64,000 nt of DNA from Roseovarius pacificus (GCF_900142665.1 NZ_FRBR01000010.1:62001-126000); one strand, 5' to 3'; positions 35,192 to 46,990 are shown, numbered from the stretch's first letter. Notes: generated from the sequence alone by a model not told the origin. Numbers and translations are program-made.

Positions 35192-36538
35192 TCAGCCGCC
35201 GGTGTCACCCTCGGACGGTTCTTTCAGGAACCCGGCGCGGCCCACGCTTTCATAGGCTTCGAACCCGGCGCGTTTTGCGTCCTTGACCGAATAGATGTTG
35301 CGCAGATCGGCCAGCCGCGGCGAGGCCATCTTGCGGGCAATCCGCTTGAGATCGAGCGCGCGGAACTCGTTCCATTCGGTCAGGATGACCAGCAAATCGG
35401 CCTTGTGCGTGCATTTGTATGGATCGTCGATCCAATGGACACCGGGCAACAGGGTTTCGCCCTCGTGGCGGCCCTGTGGATCGCAGACCTTGACCTTGGC
35501 ACCGCCGCCCACAAGCGCGGGGATGATCGTCAGTGACGGGGCTTCGCGCATGTCATCGGTATTGGGTTTGAAGGTCACGCCGAGAACGCCGATGGTCTTG
35601 CCGTTGAACGTGCCGTCACACATATCGAGCAGCTTGTCGATCATGCGGCGTTTGATCTCTTCGTTGACGGAGATGACCTTTTCGGTGATCTGCATCGGGA
35701 TACCGTATTCCTGCCCCGTCCGGGCCAGCGCGCGGGTGTCCTTGGGAAAGCAACTGCCGCCGTAACCAGGACCGGAATGCAGGAATTTCTTGCCGATGCG
35801 GCCATCCAGCCCCATCCCCTGCGACACCTGTTTGACATCCGCGCCGGTGCGTTCGCACAAGGCGGCGATTTCGTTGATGAAGGTGATCTTGGTCGCCAGA
35901 AAGGCGTTGGCCGCGTATTTGATCATCTCGGCGCTTTCCAGATCGGTCGTGAGGATCGGAAACTCGCGCAGATACAGCGGGCGATAGATTTCGGCCATGA
36001 CCTCGGCGGCGCGCTCGGTCTGAACGCCGACGATAACGCGGTCGGGCTTCATGAAATCGTCGATTGCCGCGCCTTCGCGCAGGAATTCCGGGTTCGAGGC
36101 GACATCGAAATCGAGCTTCGGGTTCGCCTTTTTGACCGCCTGCTTGACCTGCCGGTTGGTGCCGACCGGAACCGTGGATTTGGTGACGATCACGATATAG
36201 TGGTCCGCGATACGCGCGATTTCCTCGGCGGCGGCCATCACATAGCTCAGGTCCGCATGACCGTCCCCGCGCCGCGTGGGCGTGCCGACAGCAATGAAAA
36301 CCGCATCCGCCCCGTGAAGGGCGCCCGGCAAATCCAGCGTGAACGACAACCGGCCGGCCTCGACGTTCTTGGCCAGAAGCCTGTCGAGACCCGGTTCGTA
36401 AATCGGGATTTCCCCGCGTTCCAACATCTCGATCTTTTTCGGGTCCTTGTCGACGCAAACGACGTCATGACCGAAATCGGAGAAACACACACCAGATACC
36501 AGCCCCACATAGCCCGTTCCGATCATGGCAATTTTCAT
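35192..36538 (-). CDS. ugd: UDP-glucose 6-dehydrogenase
   Basis: This 448-residue enzyme oxidises UDP-glucose twice with NAD+ to UDP-glucuronate, a precursor of acidic exopolysaccharide and lipid modifications. The N-terminal Rossmann motif GTGYVGLVSG starts at residue 7, and the catalytic cysteine lies in GPGYGGSCFPKDT. AAGGG lies ahead of the ATG. It is divergent from glmM over 235 bp and forms, with glmM and manC, a nucleotide-sugar cluster. Confidence 0.95.
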   Translation of the reverse strand: MKIAMIGTGYVGLVSGVCFSDFGHDVVCVDKDPKKIEMLERGEIPIYEPGLDRLLAKNVEAGRLSFTLDLPGALHGADAVFIAVGTPTRRGDGHADLSYVMAAAEEIARIADHYIVIVTKSTVPVGTNRQVKQAVKKANPKLDFDVASNPEFLREGAAIDDFMKPDRVIVGVQTERAAEVMAEIYRPLYLREFPILTTDLESAEMIKYAANAFLATKITFINEIAALCERTGADVKQVSQGMGLDGRIGKKFLHSGPGYGGSCFPKDTRALARTGQEYGIPMQITEKVISVNEEIKRRMIDKLLDMCDGTFNGKTIGVLGVTFKPNTDDMREAPSLTIIPALVGGGAKVKVCDPQGRHEGETLLPGVHWIDDPYKCTHKADLLVILTEWNEFRALDLKRIARKMASPRLADLRNIYSVKDAKRAGFEAYESVGRAGFLKEPSEGDTGG

Positions 36539-36773
36539 GGCACATACCCTTTAACTGACCTTTCCCTGCGACGTTAATGCAGTGCGTCCGAACGCGCGTC
36601 AATCGTGGCGACGCCGATGGGATACGATCCTGCGGGGCTGTGGGCCCGGCTGCACAGCTTTGCACCCCCCACATGCAGCACGTGTTGGACACGAGCCCGC
36701 AGCGGGGCTAAGGAAAGACAACGAATATCCGGGGCACGGCATTGACCCGGTCAGACCATGAAGGATCGCGATT

Positions 36774-38120
36774 ATGCCGCAGAAACTTTTCGGCACCGAT
36801 GGTGTCAGGGGCCGCGCCAACAGCTGGCCGATGACAGCGGAGATGGCCCTGAAACTGGGCGAGGCGGCAGGCCGTTATTTCCGGCGCGACAAGCAGGATC
36901 ACCGCGTGGTGATCGGCAAGGACACGCGCCTGTCCGGCTACATGATCGAGAATGCGCTGACCGCGGGTTTCACCTCGACGGGGATGAACGTGTTCCTGCT
37001 GGGTCCGATGCCGACCCCGGCCATCGGATACCTGACGCATGGCCTGCGCGCCGATGTGGGCGTGATGATCTCGGCCAGCCACAACCCGGCCAGCGACAAC
37101 GGCATCAAGTTCTTCGGCCCCGACGGTTTCAAGCTGAGCGATGAGGCCGAGGCGGGCATCGAAGCCCTGATGAGCGAGGGCGTCGCGCCGACCGCGCCCG
37201 AAAACATCGGTCGCGCCAAGCGGTTTGAGGATGCCCGCGGACGCTATGTGGAATATGCCAAGACGACCTTTCCGTCACGACGGCGGCTCGACGGGCTGCG
37301 CATCGTGGTGGATTGCGCAAACGGCGCGGCCTACAAGACAGCCCCGGCGGTGCTGTGGGAACTGGGCGCCGAGGTGATCGCCCTGGGGGTCGAACCCGAT
37401 GGCACCAACATCAATCAGAATTGCGGATCGACCCAACCGGCGGCAGCCGTCAGGAAGGTGATCGAGACCCGCGCCGATATCGGCATCTGCCTTGATGGCG
37501 ATGCCGACCGGGTGGTTCTGATCGACGAAAAGGGCCAGGTGGCCGATGGCGACCAGATCATGGGGCTGATCGCCTCGCGGTGGGCCGAAGGTGGGCGACT
37601 GGCCGGGAATACCCTTGTGGCGACGGTCATGTCCAACCTGGGGCTCGAGCGGTTCCTGAACGATCGCGGCATCGACCTCAAGCGCACCTCGGTCGGAGAT
37701 CGCTATGTAGTCGAGGAAATGCGCAGCGGCGATCACAACCTTGGTGGCGAACAGTCAGGCCATATCGTGATGACCGATTACGCCACCACCGGCGACGGGT
37801 TGATCGGCGCGTTGCAATTCCTTGCCTGCATGGTGGAAACCGGGCGCAAGGCCAGCGATCTGGCCCGCGTGTTCGAGCCCGTGCCGCAAAAACTGATCAA
37901 TGTGCGCTACGAGCCGGGCAAGGCCCCGCTGGAGGCCGCCCCGGTACAGGACGCGATCGCCGAAGCCGAGAAAACCCTTGGCCGCGATGGCCGGTTGCTG
38001 ATCCGCAAATCGGGGACCGAACCGTTGATCCGGGTCATGGCCGAGGCCGTGGACCCCGCATTGCTGGATCGTGTGCTGAACACCGTTGTCACAGCGGTCG
38101 AGCGCGAAAGCCGAGCGTAA
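36774..38120 (+). CDS. glmM: Phosphoglucosamine mutase
   Basis: This 448-residue alpha-D-phosphohexomutase converts glucosamine-6-phosphate to glucosamine-1-phosphate for UDP-GlcNAc, hence peptidoglycan and LPS. The phosphoserine is S102 in ISASHNP, the magnesium loop is DGDADR, the sugar loop lies in GGEQSGH and the phosphate-binding [12 protein letters not shown] is near the C-terminus. The length is normal. AAGGATCGCGATT precedes the ATG. The usual folP/ftsH neighbours are absent; here it sits with ugd and manC. Confidence 0.96.
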   Translation: MPQKLFGTDGVRGRANSWPMTAEMALKLGEAAGRYFRRDKQDHRVVIGKDTRLSGYMIENALTAGFTSTGMNVFLLGPMPTPAIGYLTHGLRADVGVMISASHNPASDNGIKFFGPDGFKLSDEAEAGIEALMSEGVAPTAPENIGRAKRFEDARGRYVEYAKTTFPSRRRLDGLRIVVDCANGAAYKTAPAVLWELGAEVIALGVEPDGTNINQNCGSTQPAAAVRKVIETRADIGICLDGDADRVVLIDEKGQVADGDQIMGLIASRWAEGGRLAGNTLVATVMSNLGLERFLNDRGIDLKRTSVGDRYVVEEMRSGDHNLGGEQSGHIVMTDYATTGDGLIGALQFLACMVETGRKASDLARVFEPVPQKLINVRYEPGKAPLEAAPVQDAIAEAEKTLGRDGRLLIRKSGTEPLIRVMAEAVDPALLDRVLNTVVTAVERESRA

Positions 38121-38198
38121 ACGGGGCCGCGCCGATGGCTTGCCCTGATCACTCCGATGCAGTTTAACTGTGACTGTCAATTACGAGAGCGGGCAGCC

Positions 38199-39644
38199 AT
38201 GCAATCCATTACACCAGTGATCCTTTGCGGTGGGTCCGGCACGCGGCTCTGGCCGCTGTCGCGCAAGGGCTATCCCAAGCAGTTCGCCCGTATCACCGGG
38301 CCGGACAGCCTGTTGCAGTCTTGCGCCAAACGTCTGAGCGGCAGCACCGAAACGCTGCAATTCGCACCGCCGGTCGTGCTGACGAATACCGATTTCCGCT
38401 TTATGGTGACGGAACAGTTACTCCAGGTCGGGATCGACCCCGGTGCCGTGCTGATCGAGCCCGAAGCCCGCAATACCGCCCCTGCCGTTCTGGCCGCCGC
38501 ATTGCATGTTGCGGCCACCGATCCAAATGCGCTGTTACTGGTCGCGCCCTCGGATCATGTGATCCCGGATACCCCGGCCTTTCACGCGGCGATTCAGGCG
38601 GGTGTCGCCGCAGTCGAAAGCGGGCGGCTCGTGACCTTCGGCATCGCCCCCACGCATCCGGAAACCGGCTATGGGTATCTGGAACTGGAAAGCGCGCCCG
38701 ACACCTCGGGCATGGCCAAGCCATTGCTGCGCTTTGTCGAAAAGCCGGACGGCAAGACCGCGAAAGGTATGGTCGAAGCAGGCAATTTTCTGTGGAATGC
38801 GGGGATTTTCCTGTTTTCGGCACAGGCGATCATCGACGCCTATGCGGACCACGCCCCCAACCTTATGCCTCCGGTGAAACGTGCGGTTGACGATGCCAAA
38901 AGCGATCTGGGTTTCCTGCGCCTCGATCCTGCCGCATGGGCCACGGCGGACAGCATTTCGATCGACTTTGCGGTGATGGAAAAGGCCGGGAATCTGTCGG
39001 TCGTTCCGTTCACGGGGCATTGGTCGGATCTGGGAAGCTGGGCGGCGGTTCAACAGGAAAGCGGCGTCGACAGCGATGGTGTTGCGACCTCGGGGCCGGT
39101 TACGGCGATCGAGTGCGAGAATGCGCTGTTGCGCTCGGAAAGCGACGGGCTGGAAGTGGTCGGTCTGGGCCTGAAGGATACCCTGGTGGTGGCGATGCCC
39201 GATGCCGTGCTGGTCGCCGACATGAGCCGCACGCAGGATGTGGGCCAGGTGGTCAAGACATTGCGCGCCAAGGGCGTGGCGCAGGCCGACAGCTTTGCCC
39301 GCGATCATCGGCCCTGGGGGTATTTCGAAACATTGGCCCTGTCCGACCGGTTTCAGGTCAAGCGGATCGTGGTGAAACCCGGCGCGGCCCTGAGCCTGCA
39401 AAGCCACCTGCACCGCGCCGAACATTGGATCGTGGTGTCCGGTACGGCCAAAGTCACCATTGACGAAGAGGTCAAACTGGTCAGCGAGAACGAGTCCGTC
39501 TACGTTCCGCTTGGCGCCGTGCACCGGATGGAAAACCCCGGCAAGGTGCCGATGGTTCTGATCGAAGTGCAGACCGGCAGCTACCTGGGCGAGGATGACA
39601 TCATCCGCTACGAGGATGTCTATGCCCGCGACAGCGATAGCTGA
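38199..39644 (+). CDS. manC: Mannose-1-phosphate guanylyltransferase / mannose-6-phosphate isomerase
   Basis: This 481-residue bifunctional enzyme makes GDP-mannose. The N-terminal nucleotidyltransferase begins ITPVILCGGSGTRLWPLSR with the pyrophosphorylase lysine in EKPDGKTA. The C-terminal cupin (about residues 370-480) carries the isomerase, with RPWGYFETL, LHRAEHWIVVSGTA and PLGAVHRMENPG supplying metal ligands. The ATG at 38199 starts the conserved region; an in-frame ATG at 38157 adds a short unconserved lead. It feeds polysaccharide or O-antigen synthesis along with ugd. Confidence 0.94.
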   Translation: MQSITPVILCGGSGTRLWPLSRKGYPKQFARITGPDSLLQSCAKRLSGSTETLQFAPPVVLTNTDFRFMVTEQLLQVGIDPGAVLIEPEARNTAPAVLAAALHVAATDPNALLLVAPSDHVIPDTPAFHAAIQAGVAAVESGRLVTFGIAPTHPETGYGYLELESAPDTSGMAKPLLRFVEKPDGKTAKGMVEAGNFLWNAGIFLFSAQAIIDAYADHAPNLMPPVKRAVDDAKSDLGFLRLDPAAWATADSISIDFAVMEKAGNLSVVPFTGHWSDLGSWAAVQQESGVDSDGVATSGPVTAIECENALLRSESDGLEVVGLGLKDTLVVAMPDAVLVADMSRTQDVGQVVKTLRAKGVAQADSFARDHRPWGYFETLALSDRFQVKRIVVKPGAALSLQSHLHRAEHWIVVSGTAKVTIDEEVKLVSENESVYVPLGAVHRMENPGKVPMVLIEVQTGSYLGEDDIIRYEDVYARDSDS

Positions 39645-39652
39645 GCCGGATT

Positions 39653-40369
39653 TCACCCGGCACTGTCGCTCTGTGCTCCGATCCGGGTATAAATCCGGTA
39701 TCCGGGGGCATAGGCCAGCCGCACGGCGGTGACAGCGCAATCGTGATCCCATGTGGTCCGCGTGACCACGAAAAGCGGCGCACCCTCTGCGGTGTTCAAC
39801 AGGCTGGCATCCTGCGCCGAGGCCGCTTCGGCAGAAAATGCGATATCCCCGTGGGTATAGGGCGCATGGGCCAACAACCATTCGTTCGCACTGATCCCGG
39901 TGAAATCGGCACTCCGGGCATCGGGGGTGGTTTTCAGGCTGATCCAGCGATCCTCGAAAACATAGGGCGCGCCATCGCCACTGTGCAACGCGGTGACATG
40001 CAGGGAGGACCCGGCCCCAAGGGTTGCCCGCACCGGGGCTGGCGGGCTGGCGGCGTCGCATGCCAGAAGGCGGTAGTCATAATGCTGGCCGCGTTCTTCG
40101 ATTTCCTGACGGATAACGGAAATATCGACGGTCGCTCGAGTGACCGGATGCAGTGCCACGCGCGTGCCCGCCTTGCGGCGACGGTCCAGCAGCCCTTCTT
40201 CGGCCAGGGCGCGCAGGGCGCGGTTCACCGTGGCACGGGCACAACCGAATTCCTGCGCCAGATCCACCTCGTTCGGGATGACATGGCCGGGGGGCCATTC
40301 GCGCGCATGAATACGGCGCAGAACCTCGTCCTGAATGGCCTGCCAGCCTTTAACATGGTGTTTGGTCAT
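39653..40369 (-). CDS. hutC: Histidine utilization repressor HutC (GntR family)
   Basis: This 238-residue GntR/HutC regulator has an N-terminal winged helix (VIPNEVDLAQEFGCARATVNRALRALAEEG in part, then the wing) and a C-terminal UbiC-like ligand domain (about 90-238). HutC proteins repress hut genes and release DNA when urocanate binds. The ATG at 40369 overlaps the hutF stop by 4 nt, so it is the second gene of the leftward hutF-hutC unit. An 18-bp perfect palindrome in the hutF-hutI gap is its likely operator, which would make it autoregulated. Confidence 0.93.
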   Translation of the reverse strand: MTKHHVKGWQAIQDEVLRRIHAREWPPGHVIPNEVDLAQEFGCARATVNRALRALAEEGLLDRRRKAGTRVALHPVTRATVDISVIRQEIEERGQHYDYRLLACDAASPPAPVRATLGAGSSLHVTALHSGDGAPYVFEDRWISLKTTPDARSADFTGISANEWLLAHAPYTHGDIAFSAEAASAQDASLLNTAEGAPLFVVTRTTWDHDCAVTAVRLAYAPGYRIYTRIGAQSDSAG

Positions 40370-41730
40370 AGGGCCTCGCGCAGAGGTTTCATGGCGCGGC
40401 TGTAGTCGCGCAATATCCGGTCGCGCGCAGGGTGGCGGCCATCCTGAACCACATGACGCCCCGCCGACCAGACATCGCGCACCATCGCGTCGCTGCCCGC
40501 AAATAGCCAGCAATCCAGCAACGTGTCGCCCTGTTGATCCGCCAGATCGACATGCCCCGCATCCAGCGCCAGCAGATCGGCAAACGCGCCTTCGGCAATC
40601 CCCCCGCTATCGCGCCCGGCGGCCTGTGCCCCACCTGAACAGACCGCATCGAACAGGCGGCGGCCCGTGGATTTTTCTGGCGTGGCCAGAACCGCGCGCG
40701 ACCGGTCGCGCAACCGTTGGGAATATTCCAGCGTGCGCAGCTCTTCGGACATCGAGATGCGGATATTGGAATCCGAGCCCACGGCGATCTGGCCACCGGC
40801 CTGCAACCAGCGAACGCCGTCGAATATCCCGTCTCCAAGGCTGGATTCGGTGATTGGGCATAGCCCAGCAACGGCCCCGGTCTTTGCCAGCCCCTCGGTT
40901 TCATGAGGCTGCATCTGTGTGCAATGGATCAGGCACCAGTTTTCATCGACAGGCACATTGTCCAACAGCCATTCGACCGGGCGAACCCCAAGTGCACCCT
41001 GCACCTCTTCGACCTCGGCCAGTTGTTCGGCCAGATGCATGTGAACCGGCCCGCCCTGCGCCAGTTCCGGCGCACTGCTCACATCCTGCGGCGTGATGGC
41101 GCGCAGGCTGTGCGGGGCCACGCCAAGACGCGCATCGGAGGGCAACGCATCAAGCGCCTGCCGCGAGTCTTCGACCAACCGCGCGAAACGCTCGGGATCG
41201 TTGCCAAAACGGATCTGACCCGCGGTCAGGTCACGCCGGTCACAACCGCCGAACTGGTATTGCACGGGCAACAGGGTAAGGCCGATCCCCGTATCCTGCG
41301 CCGCTGCCACGATACGCTGTGCCATTTCAGACAGGGTGTCATAGGGCACACCGCCCGGCGCATGGTGCAGGTAGTGGAATTCGACATTCGTGGCGTACCC
41401 GGCTTCGAGCATCTCCATCTGCACAAGGGCCGCAATGGCCTGCACCTGATCCGGGTCCAGCCGATCAAGAAAGCGATACATCAGCTTGCGCCAGGTCCAG
41501 AAACTGTCACGCGGATCGGGGCCGCGCCCTTCGGTCAGGCCGGCCATGGCGCGCTGAAACGCGTGCGAATGCGCATTGGCCGGGGCTGGCAACAGGATGC
41601 CCGTGCGATGACCGCGGACAGGCTGATCTGCCGCGACCGACGCGATGCGCCCGGACGTGTCGAGCGTGACGCACACATCCCGCGCCCATCCAGAGGGCAA
41701 CAGCGCCTGTTCAGCCCAGATTTGTGTCAT
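40366..41730 (-). CDS. hutF: Formimidoylglutamate deiminase
   Basis: This 454-residue amidohydrolase-superfamily enzyme deaminates N-formimino-L-glutamate to N-formyl-L-glutamate and ammonia, the fourth step in the five-step histidine pathway. Metal-binding positions are visible in [29 protein letters not shown] and [10 protein letters not shown]. The ATG at 41730 has GGGAG upstream. It heads the leftward hutFC unit, divergent from hutIHGU over 79 bp that contain the HutC palindrome. Confidence 0.95.
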   Translation of the reverse strand: MTQIWAEQALLPSGWARDVCVTLDTSGRIASVAADQPVRGHRTGILLPAPANAHSHAFQRAMAGLTEGRGPDPRDSFWTWRKLMYRFLDRLDPDQVQAIAALVQMEMLEAGYATNVEFHYLHHAPGGVPYDTLSEMAQRIVAAAQDTGIGLTLLPVQYQFGGCDRRDLTAGQIRFGNDPERFARLVEDSRQALDALPSDARLGVAPHSLRAITPQDVSSAPELAQGGPVHMHLAEQLAEVEEVQGALGVRPVEWLLDNVPVDENWCLIHCTQMQPHETEGLAKTGAVAGLCPITESSLGDGIFDGVRWLQAGGQIAVGSDSNIRISMSEELRTLEYSQRLRDRSRAVLATPEKSTGRRLFDAVCSGGAQAAGRDSGGIAEGAFADLLALDAGHVDLADQQGDTLLDCWLFAGSDAMVRDVWSAGRHVVQDGRHPARDRILRDYSRAMKPLREAL

Positions 41731-41755
41731 CCCCAACTCCCATCTTGACGCAATT

Positions 41756-41773
41756 ATTATGTCTAGACATAAT
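41756..41773. promoter_or_regulatory. Probable HutC operator, 18-bp perfect palindrome
   Basis: ATTATGTCTAGACATAAT is perfectly self-complementary and lies midway in the 79-bp gap between the divergent hutF and hutI starts, the only such site in the locus. The TGTCTAGACA core fits the form of GntR/HutC operators. It could control both arms. Confidence 0.85.
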
Positions 41774-41809
41774 GACATCAAACGACTCGCAAATCAACAA
41801 GGTTTCGAC

Positions 41810-43000
41810 ATGCTTCTGCGCAACGCACGAATAGCCACAATGTGCGACGGCCCGGATTATGGGCTGATCGAAAAAGGCGCGGTGGTGATCGAAGGCGACC
41901 GGATTGCGTGGGTCGGGCCCGAGGCGGACTTGCCCACCACCCATGACCTGCAAGGCGAAAACCTGAAGAGGCGGCTGATCACACCGGCGCTGATAGATTG
42001 CCACACCCATATCGTGCATGGCGGCGACCGCGCGGGCGAGTTCGAGATGCGCCTTGGCGGGGCCAGCTATGAAGAGGTGGCGCGCACGGGCGGTGGTATC
42101 GTATCCACCGTGCGAGCCACCCGCACGGCCAGCGAGGATGACTTGCTGCGCAGCGCACTGCGGTTCGCGGATGCCCTGATTGCCGAGGGTGTTTCGGTGA
42201 TCGAGGTGAAATCGGGCTATGGGCTGGATGTCGAGACCGAGTTGAAAATGCTGCGCGTGGCGCGACGCATCGAGCAGGTCCGCCCGGTTCGTATCTGCAC
42301 AAGTTTTTTGGGGGCGCACGCGGTGCCGCAGGATATGCAGGGCAATCCCGACATGTATATTCAACAGGTCTGCATCCCGGCCCTGCGGCAGGCGGCCGCC
42401 GAAGGGCTGGTCGATGCGGTGGATGGGTTCTGCGAAGGGATCGCCTTTACCCCCGAGCAAATCGAGCCCGTCTTTCAGGAGGCGCAGCGCCTTGGATTGC
42501 CCGTCAAGTTACATGCCGAACAACTGAGCCAGTCGGGCGGCACGCAACTGGCCGCGCGGTACGGGGCGTTGTCGGCGGATCATGTGGAATATGCCGATGA
42601 AGCGGATGCCGAAGCCCTGGCGCGATCGGGGGGGACGGCGGTATTGCTGCCGGGCGCGTTCTACACGCTGCATGAAACACAAAAACCGCCGGTTGACGCC
42701 TTTCGCAAGCACGGCGTGCCGATGGCGCTGGCCACCGATTGCAATCCCGGCTCATCGCCTTTGTCCTCGCTGTTGCTGACCATGAACATGGGTTGCACCC
42801 TGTTCGGTCTTACCCCTGCCGAGGCGCTTGCCGGTGTCACCCAGAACGCGGCCCGCGCCCTTGGGCTGAGCGATTGCGGGCAGGTCGCTGCGGGGCACCG
42901 GGCCGATCTGGCGATCTGGAACGTCGGGCAACCCGCAGAACTGGCATACCGCATCGGCTTCAACCCGCTGCATCGGCGGATTTTCGGAGGGAAGGAATGA
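41810..43000 (+). CDS. hutI: Imidazolonepropionase
   Basis: This 396-residue amidohydrolase opens the ring of imidazolone-5-propionate to give N-formimino-L-glutamate. Metal and substrate residues are visible in [30 protein letters not shown] and [11 protein letters not shown]. The start at 41810 has AAGG upstream and gives the usual length. It is the first gene of the rightward hutIHGU-DUF1810 unit, and its stop overlaps the hutH start. Confidence 0.96.
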   Translation: MLLRNARIATMCDGPDYGLIEKGAVVIEGDRIAWVGPEADLPTTHDLQGENLKRRLITPALIDCHTHIVHGGDRAGEFEMRLGGASYEEVARTGGGIVSTVRATRTASEDDLLRSALRFADALIAEGVSVIEVKSGYGLDVETELKMLRVARRIEQVRPVRICTSFLGAHAVPQDMQGNPDMYIQQVCIPALRQAAAEGLVDAVDGFCEGIAFTPEQIEPVFQEAQRLGLPVKLHAEQLSQSGGTQLAARYGALSADHVEYADEADAEALARSGGTAVLLPGAFYTLHETQKPPVDAFRKHGVPMALATDCNPGSSPLSSLLLTMNMGCTLFGLTPAEALAGVTQNAARALGLSDCGQVAAGHRADLAIWNVGQPAELAYRIGFNPLHRRIFGGKE

Positions 43001-44532
43001 CCGAGACACTTGTTCCCGGAACGGTTCGACTGGATCAGCTTGAAACGATCTGGCGCGAACGGCGCAATGCCATACTTGACCATATGGTACGCCCACAGGT
43101 CGAAGCCGCCGCCGATCTGGTCCGCAAGGCCGCCGAGGGCGATCAGGCGATCTATGGCGTGAATACCGGCTTTGGCAAACTGGCCAGTGTCAAGATTCCC
43201 GCCGACCAGACCGCCACGCTGCAACGCAACCTGATCCTGTCGCATTGCTGCGGAGTGGGCGAGGCGCTCGATGTGGCCACCACGCGCCTGATGATGGTTC
43301 TGAAACTGATGTCACTGGGCCGGGGGGCGTCGGGCGTGGCGTGGCAGACCATCGAGTTGATCGAGGCGATGCTGGCCGCCGATGTCATTCCGGTCGTGCC
43401 CGATCAGGGATCGGTCGGAGCGTCGGGCGATCTGGCCCCCTTGGCCCATATGGCCGCCGTGATGATCGGTGAAGGGGAGGCATGGGCCGGCGATGCCCGC
43501 CTGCCGGGCGCCGAGGCACTGCTGCGCGCGGGGTTGGAGCCCATCGTTCTTGGCCCCAAGGAAGGGCTGGCGCTGATCAATGGGACGCAGTTTTCAACCG
43601 CCTGTGCGCTGGTCGGGCTATGGGGGGCATGGTGCAATGCGCAAAACTGCATCGTGACAGCGGGGCTTTCGACGGATGCGATCATGGGATCGACCGCGCC
43701 CTTGCTGGATGACATCCATACGTTGCGCGGCCATCCGGGGCAGATTTTCGCCGCGCGCGCGCAACGCGCTCTAATGGACGGCAGCGAAATCCGCGAGAGC
43801 CATCGCGAGGGCGACGCCCGCGTCCAGGACCCCTATTGCATCCGCTGTCAGGCACAGGTCAGCGGCGCGGCCATCGACCTGTTGCGCCGCGCGGGCGACG
43901 TGCTGCAGATCGAAGCGAACGCCGTGACCGACAACCCTCTGGTGCTGGTCGGCGAGGGGCGCATCGTCTCCGGGGGGAATTTCCATGCCGAGCCGGTCGG
44001 CTTCGCCGCCGACCAGATCGCCATGGCCATTTCCGAAATCGGCGCCATTGCGCAGCGCCGCGTGGCGCTGATGGTGGACCCGAACCTGAGCTTCGATCTG
44101 CCGCCGTTCCTGACGCCGGACCCGGGGCTGAACTCGGGCCTGATGATTGCCGAGGTCACCACCGCCGCGCTGATGAGCGAAAACAAGCATCTGGCCAATC
44201 CCTGCACCACCGACAGCACCCCCACGAGCGCCAATCAGGAGGACCATGTCAGCATGGCGGCCCATGCGGCGCGACGCCTGACGAGGATGAACGCGAACCT
44301 GAACGCGATCCTCGGGGTCGAGGCGATTTGCGGCGTACAAGGCATCGGGTTTCGGGCACCTTTGAAAACCAGCGTGCCTCTGCAACGTGTCATCGCGCGG
44401 CTGCGCGAGGCCATTCCGGCAATCGAAGCGGACCGTTATCTGGCACCGGATCTGGAAAGCGCCGCAGCGCTGGTGCGCGGTGGCGATCTGGTATCCGCCG
44501 CCGGGCTGACCATGCAAATAGGAGAGATGTGA
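42997..44532 (+). CDS. hutH: Histidine ammonia-lyase
   Basis: This 511-residue enzyme removes ammonia from histidine to form trans-urocanate, the first step and source of the HutC inducer. The MIO cofactor triad Ala142-Ser143-Gly144 lies in [12 protein letters not shown], and the GVNTGFGKL loop is near residue 54. GGAGGGAAGG precedes the ATG, which overlaps the hutI stop (ATGA). The stop shares one base with the hutG start. Confidence 0.97.
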   Translation: MTETLVPGTVRLDQLETIWRERRNAILDHMVRPQVEAAADLVRKAAEGDQAIYGVNTGFGKLASVKIPADQTATLQRNLILSHCCGVGEALDVATTRLMMVLKLMSLGRGASGVAWQTIELIEAMLAADVIPVVPDQGSVGASGDLAPLAHMAAVMIGEGEAWAGDARLPGAEALLRAGLEPIVLGPKEGLALINGTQFSTACALVGLWGAWCNAQNCIVTAGLSTDAIMGSTAPLLDDIHTLRGHPGQIFAARAQRALMDGSEIRESHREGDARVQDPYCIRCQAQVSGAAIDLLRRAGDVLQIEANAVTDNPLVLVGEGRIVSGGNFHAEPVGFAADQIAMAISEIGAIAQRRVALMVDPNLSFDLPPFLTPDPGLNSGLMIAEVTTAALMSENKHLANPCTTDSTPTSANQEDHVSMAAHAARRLTRMNANLNAILGVEAICGVQGIGFRAPLKTSVPLQRVIARLREAIPAIEADRYLAPDLESAAALVRGGDLVSAAGLTMQIGEM

Positions 44533-45326
44533 TGGACCCCGTCGAAATTGTCTCGGGCGACAGCCCGGTGGTTTTGGGACTACCGCATACGGGAACGTAT
44601 GTTCCGACGGACATTCGCAACAAACTGAATGACCGCGGCAAGGCGCTGGCCGATACCGATTGGAATATTCACAAACTGTACGACGGGTTGCTGCCCGGTG
44701 TGACCACGGTACGCGCCACGTTCCACCGCTATGTGATCGACGCCAATCGCGATCCTTCAGGGCAGAGCCTGTATCCCGGTCAGAATACGACGGGCCTTGT
44801 TCCATTGACGAATTTCGAGGGCGAACCGATCTGGACCCAGCCACCGTCTGGCGGCGAGGTCGAGCATCGGCGCGAAACATGGCATGCCCCTTATCATGCC
44901 GCACTGGAGGCTGAACTTGCCCGCGTCAAAGCCAGGCATGGTGTCGCGATTCTGTATGACTGCCATTCCATACGTTCACGTATTGAATATCTGTTCGACG
45001 GCACATTGCCCGACTTCAATATCGGCACGAACAACGGCGCCACCTGCGCGCCCGTCATTGCCGAGACGGTCGAACAGGTTTGCCGCGCGGCACAGGGTTA
45101 CAGCACCATCATGAATGGCCGGTTCAAGGGCGGCTGGACCACACGTCACTACGGACAGCCCGAAACGGGCATCCACGCAATTCAGATGGAGCTGGCCCAG
45201 TCCACCTACATGGAGGAAGCCGCGCCATGGCCCTATCTGCATGACCGCGCCGAAGCCCTGCGCCCACATCTTTCCGACATCCTGCACCGCCTGGAGCGTC
45301 TGGCCCTTGAAGGAGCATTGACATGA
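44532..45326 (+). CDS. hutG: N-formylglutamate deformylase
   Basis: This 264-residue N-formylglutamate amidohydrolase-family enzyme releases formate and L-glutamate, the last step of the pathway. Conserved parts are [10 protein letters not shown], the [15 protein letters not shown] loop and [10 protein letters not shown]. Its presence with hutF shows the five-step route, rather than the four-step route with a formimidoylglutamase. The ATG overlaps the hutH stop by one base and its stop overlaps hutU by 4 nt. Confidence 0.95.
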   Translation: MDPVEIVSGDSPVVLGLPHTGTYVPTDIRNKLNDRGKALADTDWNIHKLYDGLLPGVTTVRATFHRYVIDANRDPSGQSLYPGQNTTGLVPLTNFEGEPIWTQPPSGGEVEHRRETWHAPYHAALEAELARVKARHGVAILYDCHSIRSRIEYLFDGTLPDFNIGTNNGATCAPVIAETVEQVCRAAQGYSTIMNGRFKGGWTTRHYGQPETGIHAIQMELAQSTYMEEAAPWPYLHDRAEALRPHLSDILHRLERLALEGALT

Positions 45327-46990
45327 CCGACCCTCGTCACAACGCCCGAGACATCTATCCCGACACCGGCGCGAAGATCAGTGCCAAGCATTGGGTGACC
45401 GAGGCCCCGATGCGGATGCTGATGAACAATCTGCACCCGGACGTGGCGGAAAATCCGCATGAACTGGTGGTCTATGGCGGCATCGGGCGCGCAGCACGCA
45501 CATGGGAAGATTACGACCGGATCGTTTCCACACTAAAAGGGCTGGACGAGGACGAAACCCTGTTGGTGCAATCAGGCAAGCCGGTGGGCGTGTTCCGCAC
45601 CCACAAGGACGCGCCGCGCGTGTTGATCGCCAACTCCAACCTCGTGCCACATTGGGCCAACTGGGATCACTTCAGCGAGCTCGATAAGAAGGGCCTGATG
45701 ATGTACGGCCAGATGACCGCAGGATCTTGGATCTATATCGGGTCTCAGGGCATCGTTCAGGGCACCTACGAAACCTTTGTCGAGGCCGGACGCCAGCATT
45801 ACGACGGCAACCTGACGGGACGCTGGATATTGACCGGAGGTCTTGGCGGCATGGGTGGTGCGCAGCCGCTGGCGGCCGTGATGGCCGGGGCCTGTTGTCT
45901 GGCCGTGGAATGCGACGAAAGCCGCGCAGAGTTCCGCAAGCGCACGCGCTATGTGGATGAGATCACCCACAGCCTTGACGACGCATTGGAGATGATCGAC
46001 CGCTGGACCAAGGCGGGTGAGGCGAAATCGGTTGCCCTGATCGGCAATGCGGCGGACGTGTTTCCCGAACTGGTCCGGCGCGGCGTGAAGCCCGATATCG
46101 TGACCGACCAGACCAGTGCGCATGACCCTGTGCACGGCTACCTGCCACAAGGCTGGAGCGTGGCAGAATGGCGCGCCAAACAGGAGAGCGAGCCAAAGGC
46201 CGTGGAAAAGGCCGCCCGCGCCTCAATGCGGGTGCAGGTGCAGGCGATGGTGGATTTCTGGAACGCCGGGGTTCCGACGCTGGACTATGGCAACAACATC
46301 CGGCAGGTGGCCAAGGACGAGGGGCTGGAAGATGCCTTTGCCTTTCCCGGTTTCGTGCCCGCCTGTATCCGCCCGCTCTTTTGCCGGGGAATCGGGCCGT
46401 TCCGCTGGTGTGCACTGTCGGGCGATCCCGAGGATATCTACAAGACCGATGCCAAGGTGAAGGAACTGATCGACGATCCGCACCTGCACAACTGGCTGGA
46501 CATGGCGCGTGCACGGATCGCGTTTCAGGGATTGCCGGCGCGGATCTGCTGGGTCGGTCTGGGTCTGCGGCACAAACTGGGGCTGGCGTTCAACGAGATG
46601 GTCCGCACCGGCGAATTGTCGGCGCCCGTGGTGATCGGGCGCGATCATCTGGACAGCGGCTCGGTCGCCTCGCCCAATCGCGAAACCGAAGGGATGAAGG
46701 ACGGTTCGGACGCGGTGAGCGACTGGCCGCTTCTGAACGCGCTGCTGAACACGGCGAGCGGCGCGACATGGGTCAGCCTGCATCACGGCGGTGGCGTGGG
46801 TATGGGGTTCAGCCAGCATTCGGGAATGGTCATCTGTTGCGACGGGACAGAAGACGCCGACCGCCGGATCGAACGGGTGTTGTGGAACGACCCGGCCACA
46901 GGTGTCATGCGACATGCCGATGCGGGCTATGACATCGCTCTGGATTGCGCACGCGAGTACGGGCTGAACCTGCCCGGCATCCTGAAATGA
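45323..46990 (+). CDS. hutU: Urocanate hydratase
   Basis: This 555-residue enzyme adds water to urocanate using tightly bound NAD+ as an electrophile, giving imidazolone propionate. Family segments include [27 protein letters not shown] (NAD-binding), and the active-site cysteine region around [16 protein letters not shown]. The length matches other HutU proteins (about 557). The ATG overlaps the hutG stop, and the stop overlaps the DUF1810 start. Confidence 0.97.
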   Translation: MTDPRHNARDIYPDTGAKISAKHWVTEAPMRMLMNNLHPDVAENPHELVVYGGIGRAARTWEDYDRIVSTLKGLDEDETLLVQSGKPVGVFRTHKDAPRVLIANSNLVPHWANWDHFSELDKKGLMMYGQMTAGSWIYIGSQGIVQGTYETFVEAGRQHYDGNLTGRWILTGGLGGMGGAQPLAAVMAGACCLAVECDESRAEFRKRTRYVDEITHSLDDALEMIDRWTKAGEAKSVALIGNAADVFPELVRRGVKPDIVTDQTSAHDPVHGYLPQGWSVAEWRAKQESEPKAVEKAARASMRVQVQAMVDFWNAGVPTLDYGNNIRQVAKDEGLEDAFAFPGFVPACIRPLFCRGIGPFRWCALSGDPEDIYKTDAKVKELIDDPHLHNWLDMARARIAFQGLPARICWVGLGLRHKLGLAFNEMVRTGELSAPVVIGRDHLDSGSVASPNRETEGMKDGSDAVSDWPLLNALLNTASGATWVSLHHGGGVGMGFSQHSGMVICCDGTEDADRRIERVLWNDPATGVMRHADAGYDIALDCAREYGLNLPGILK

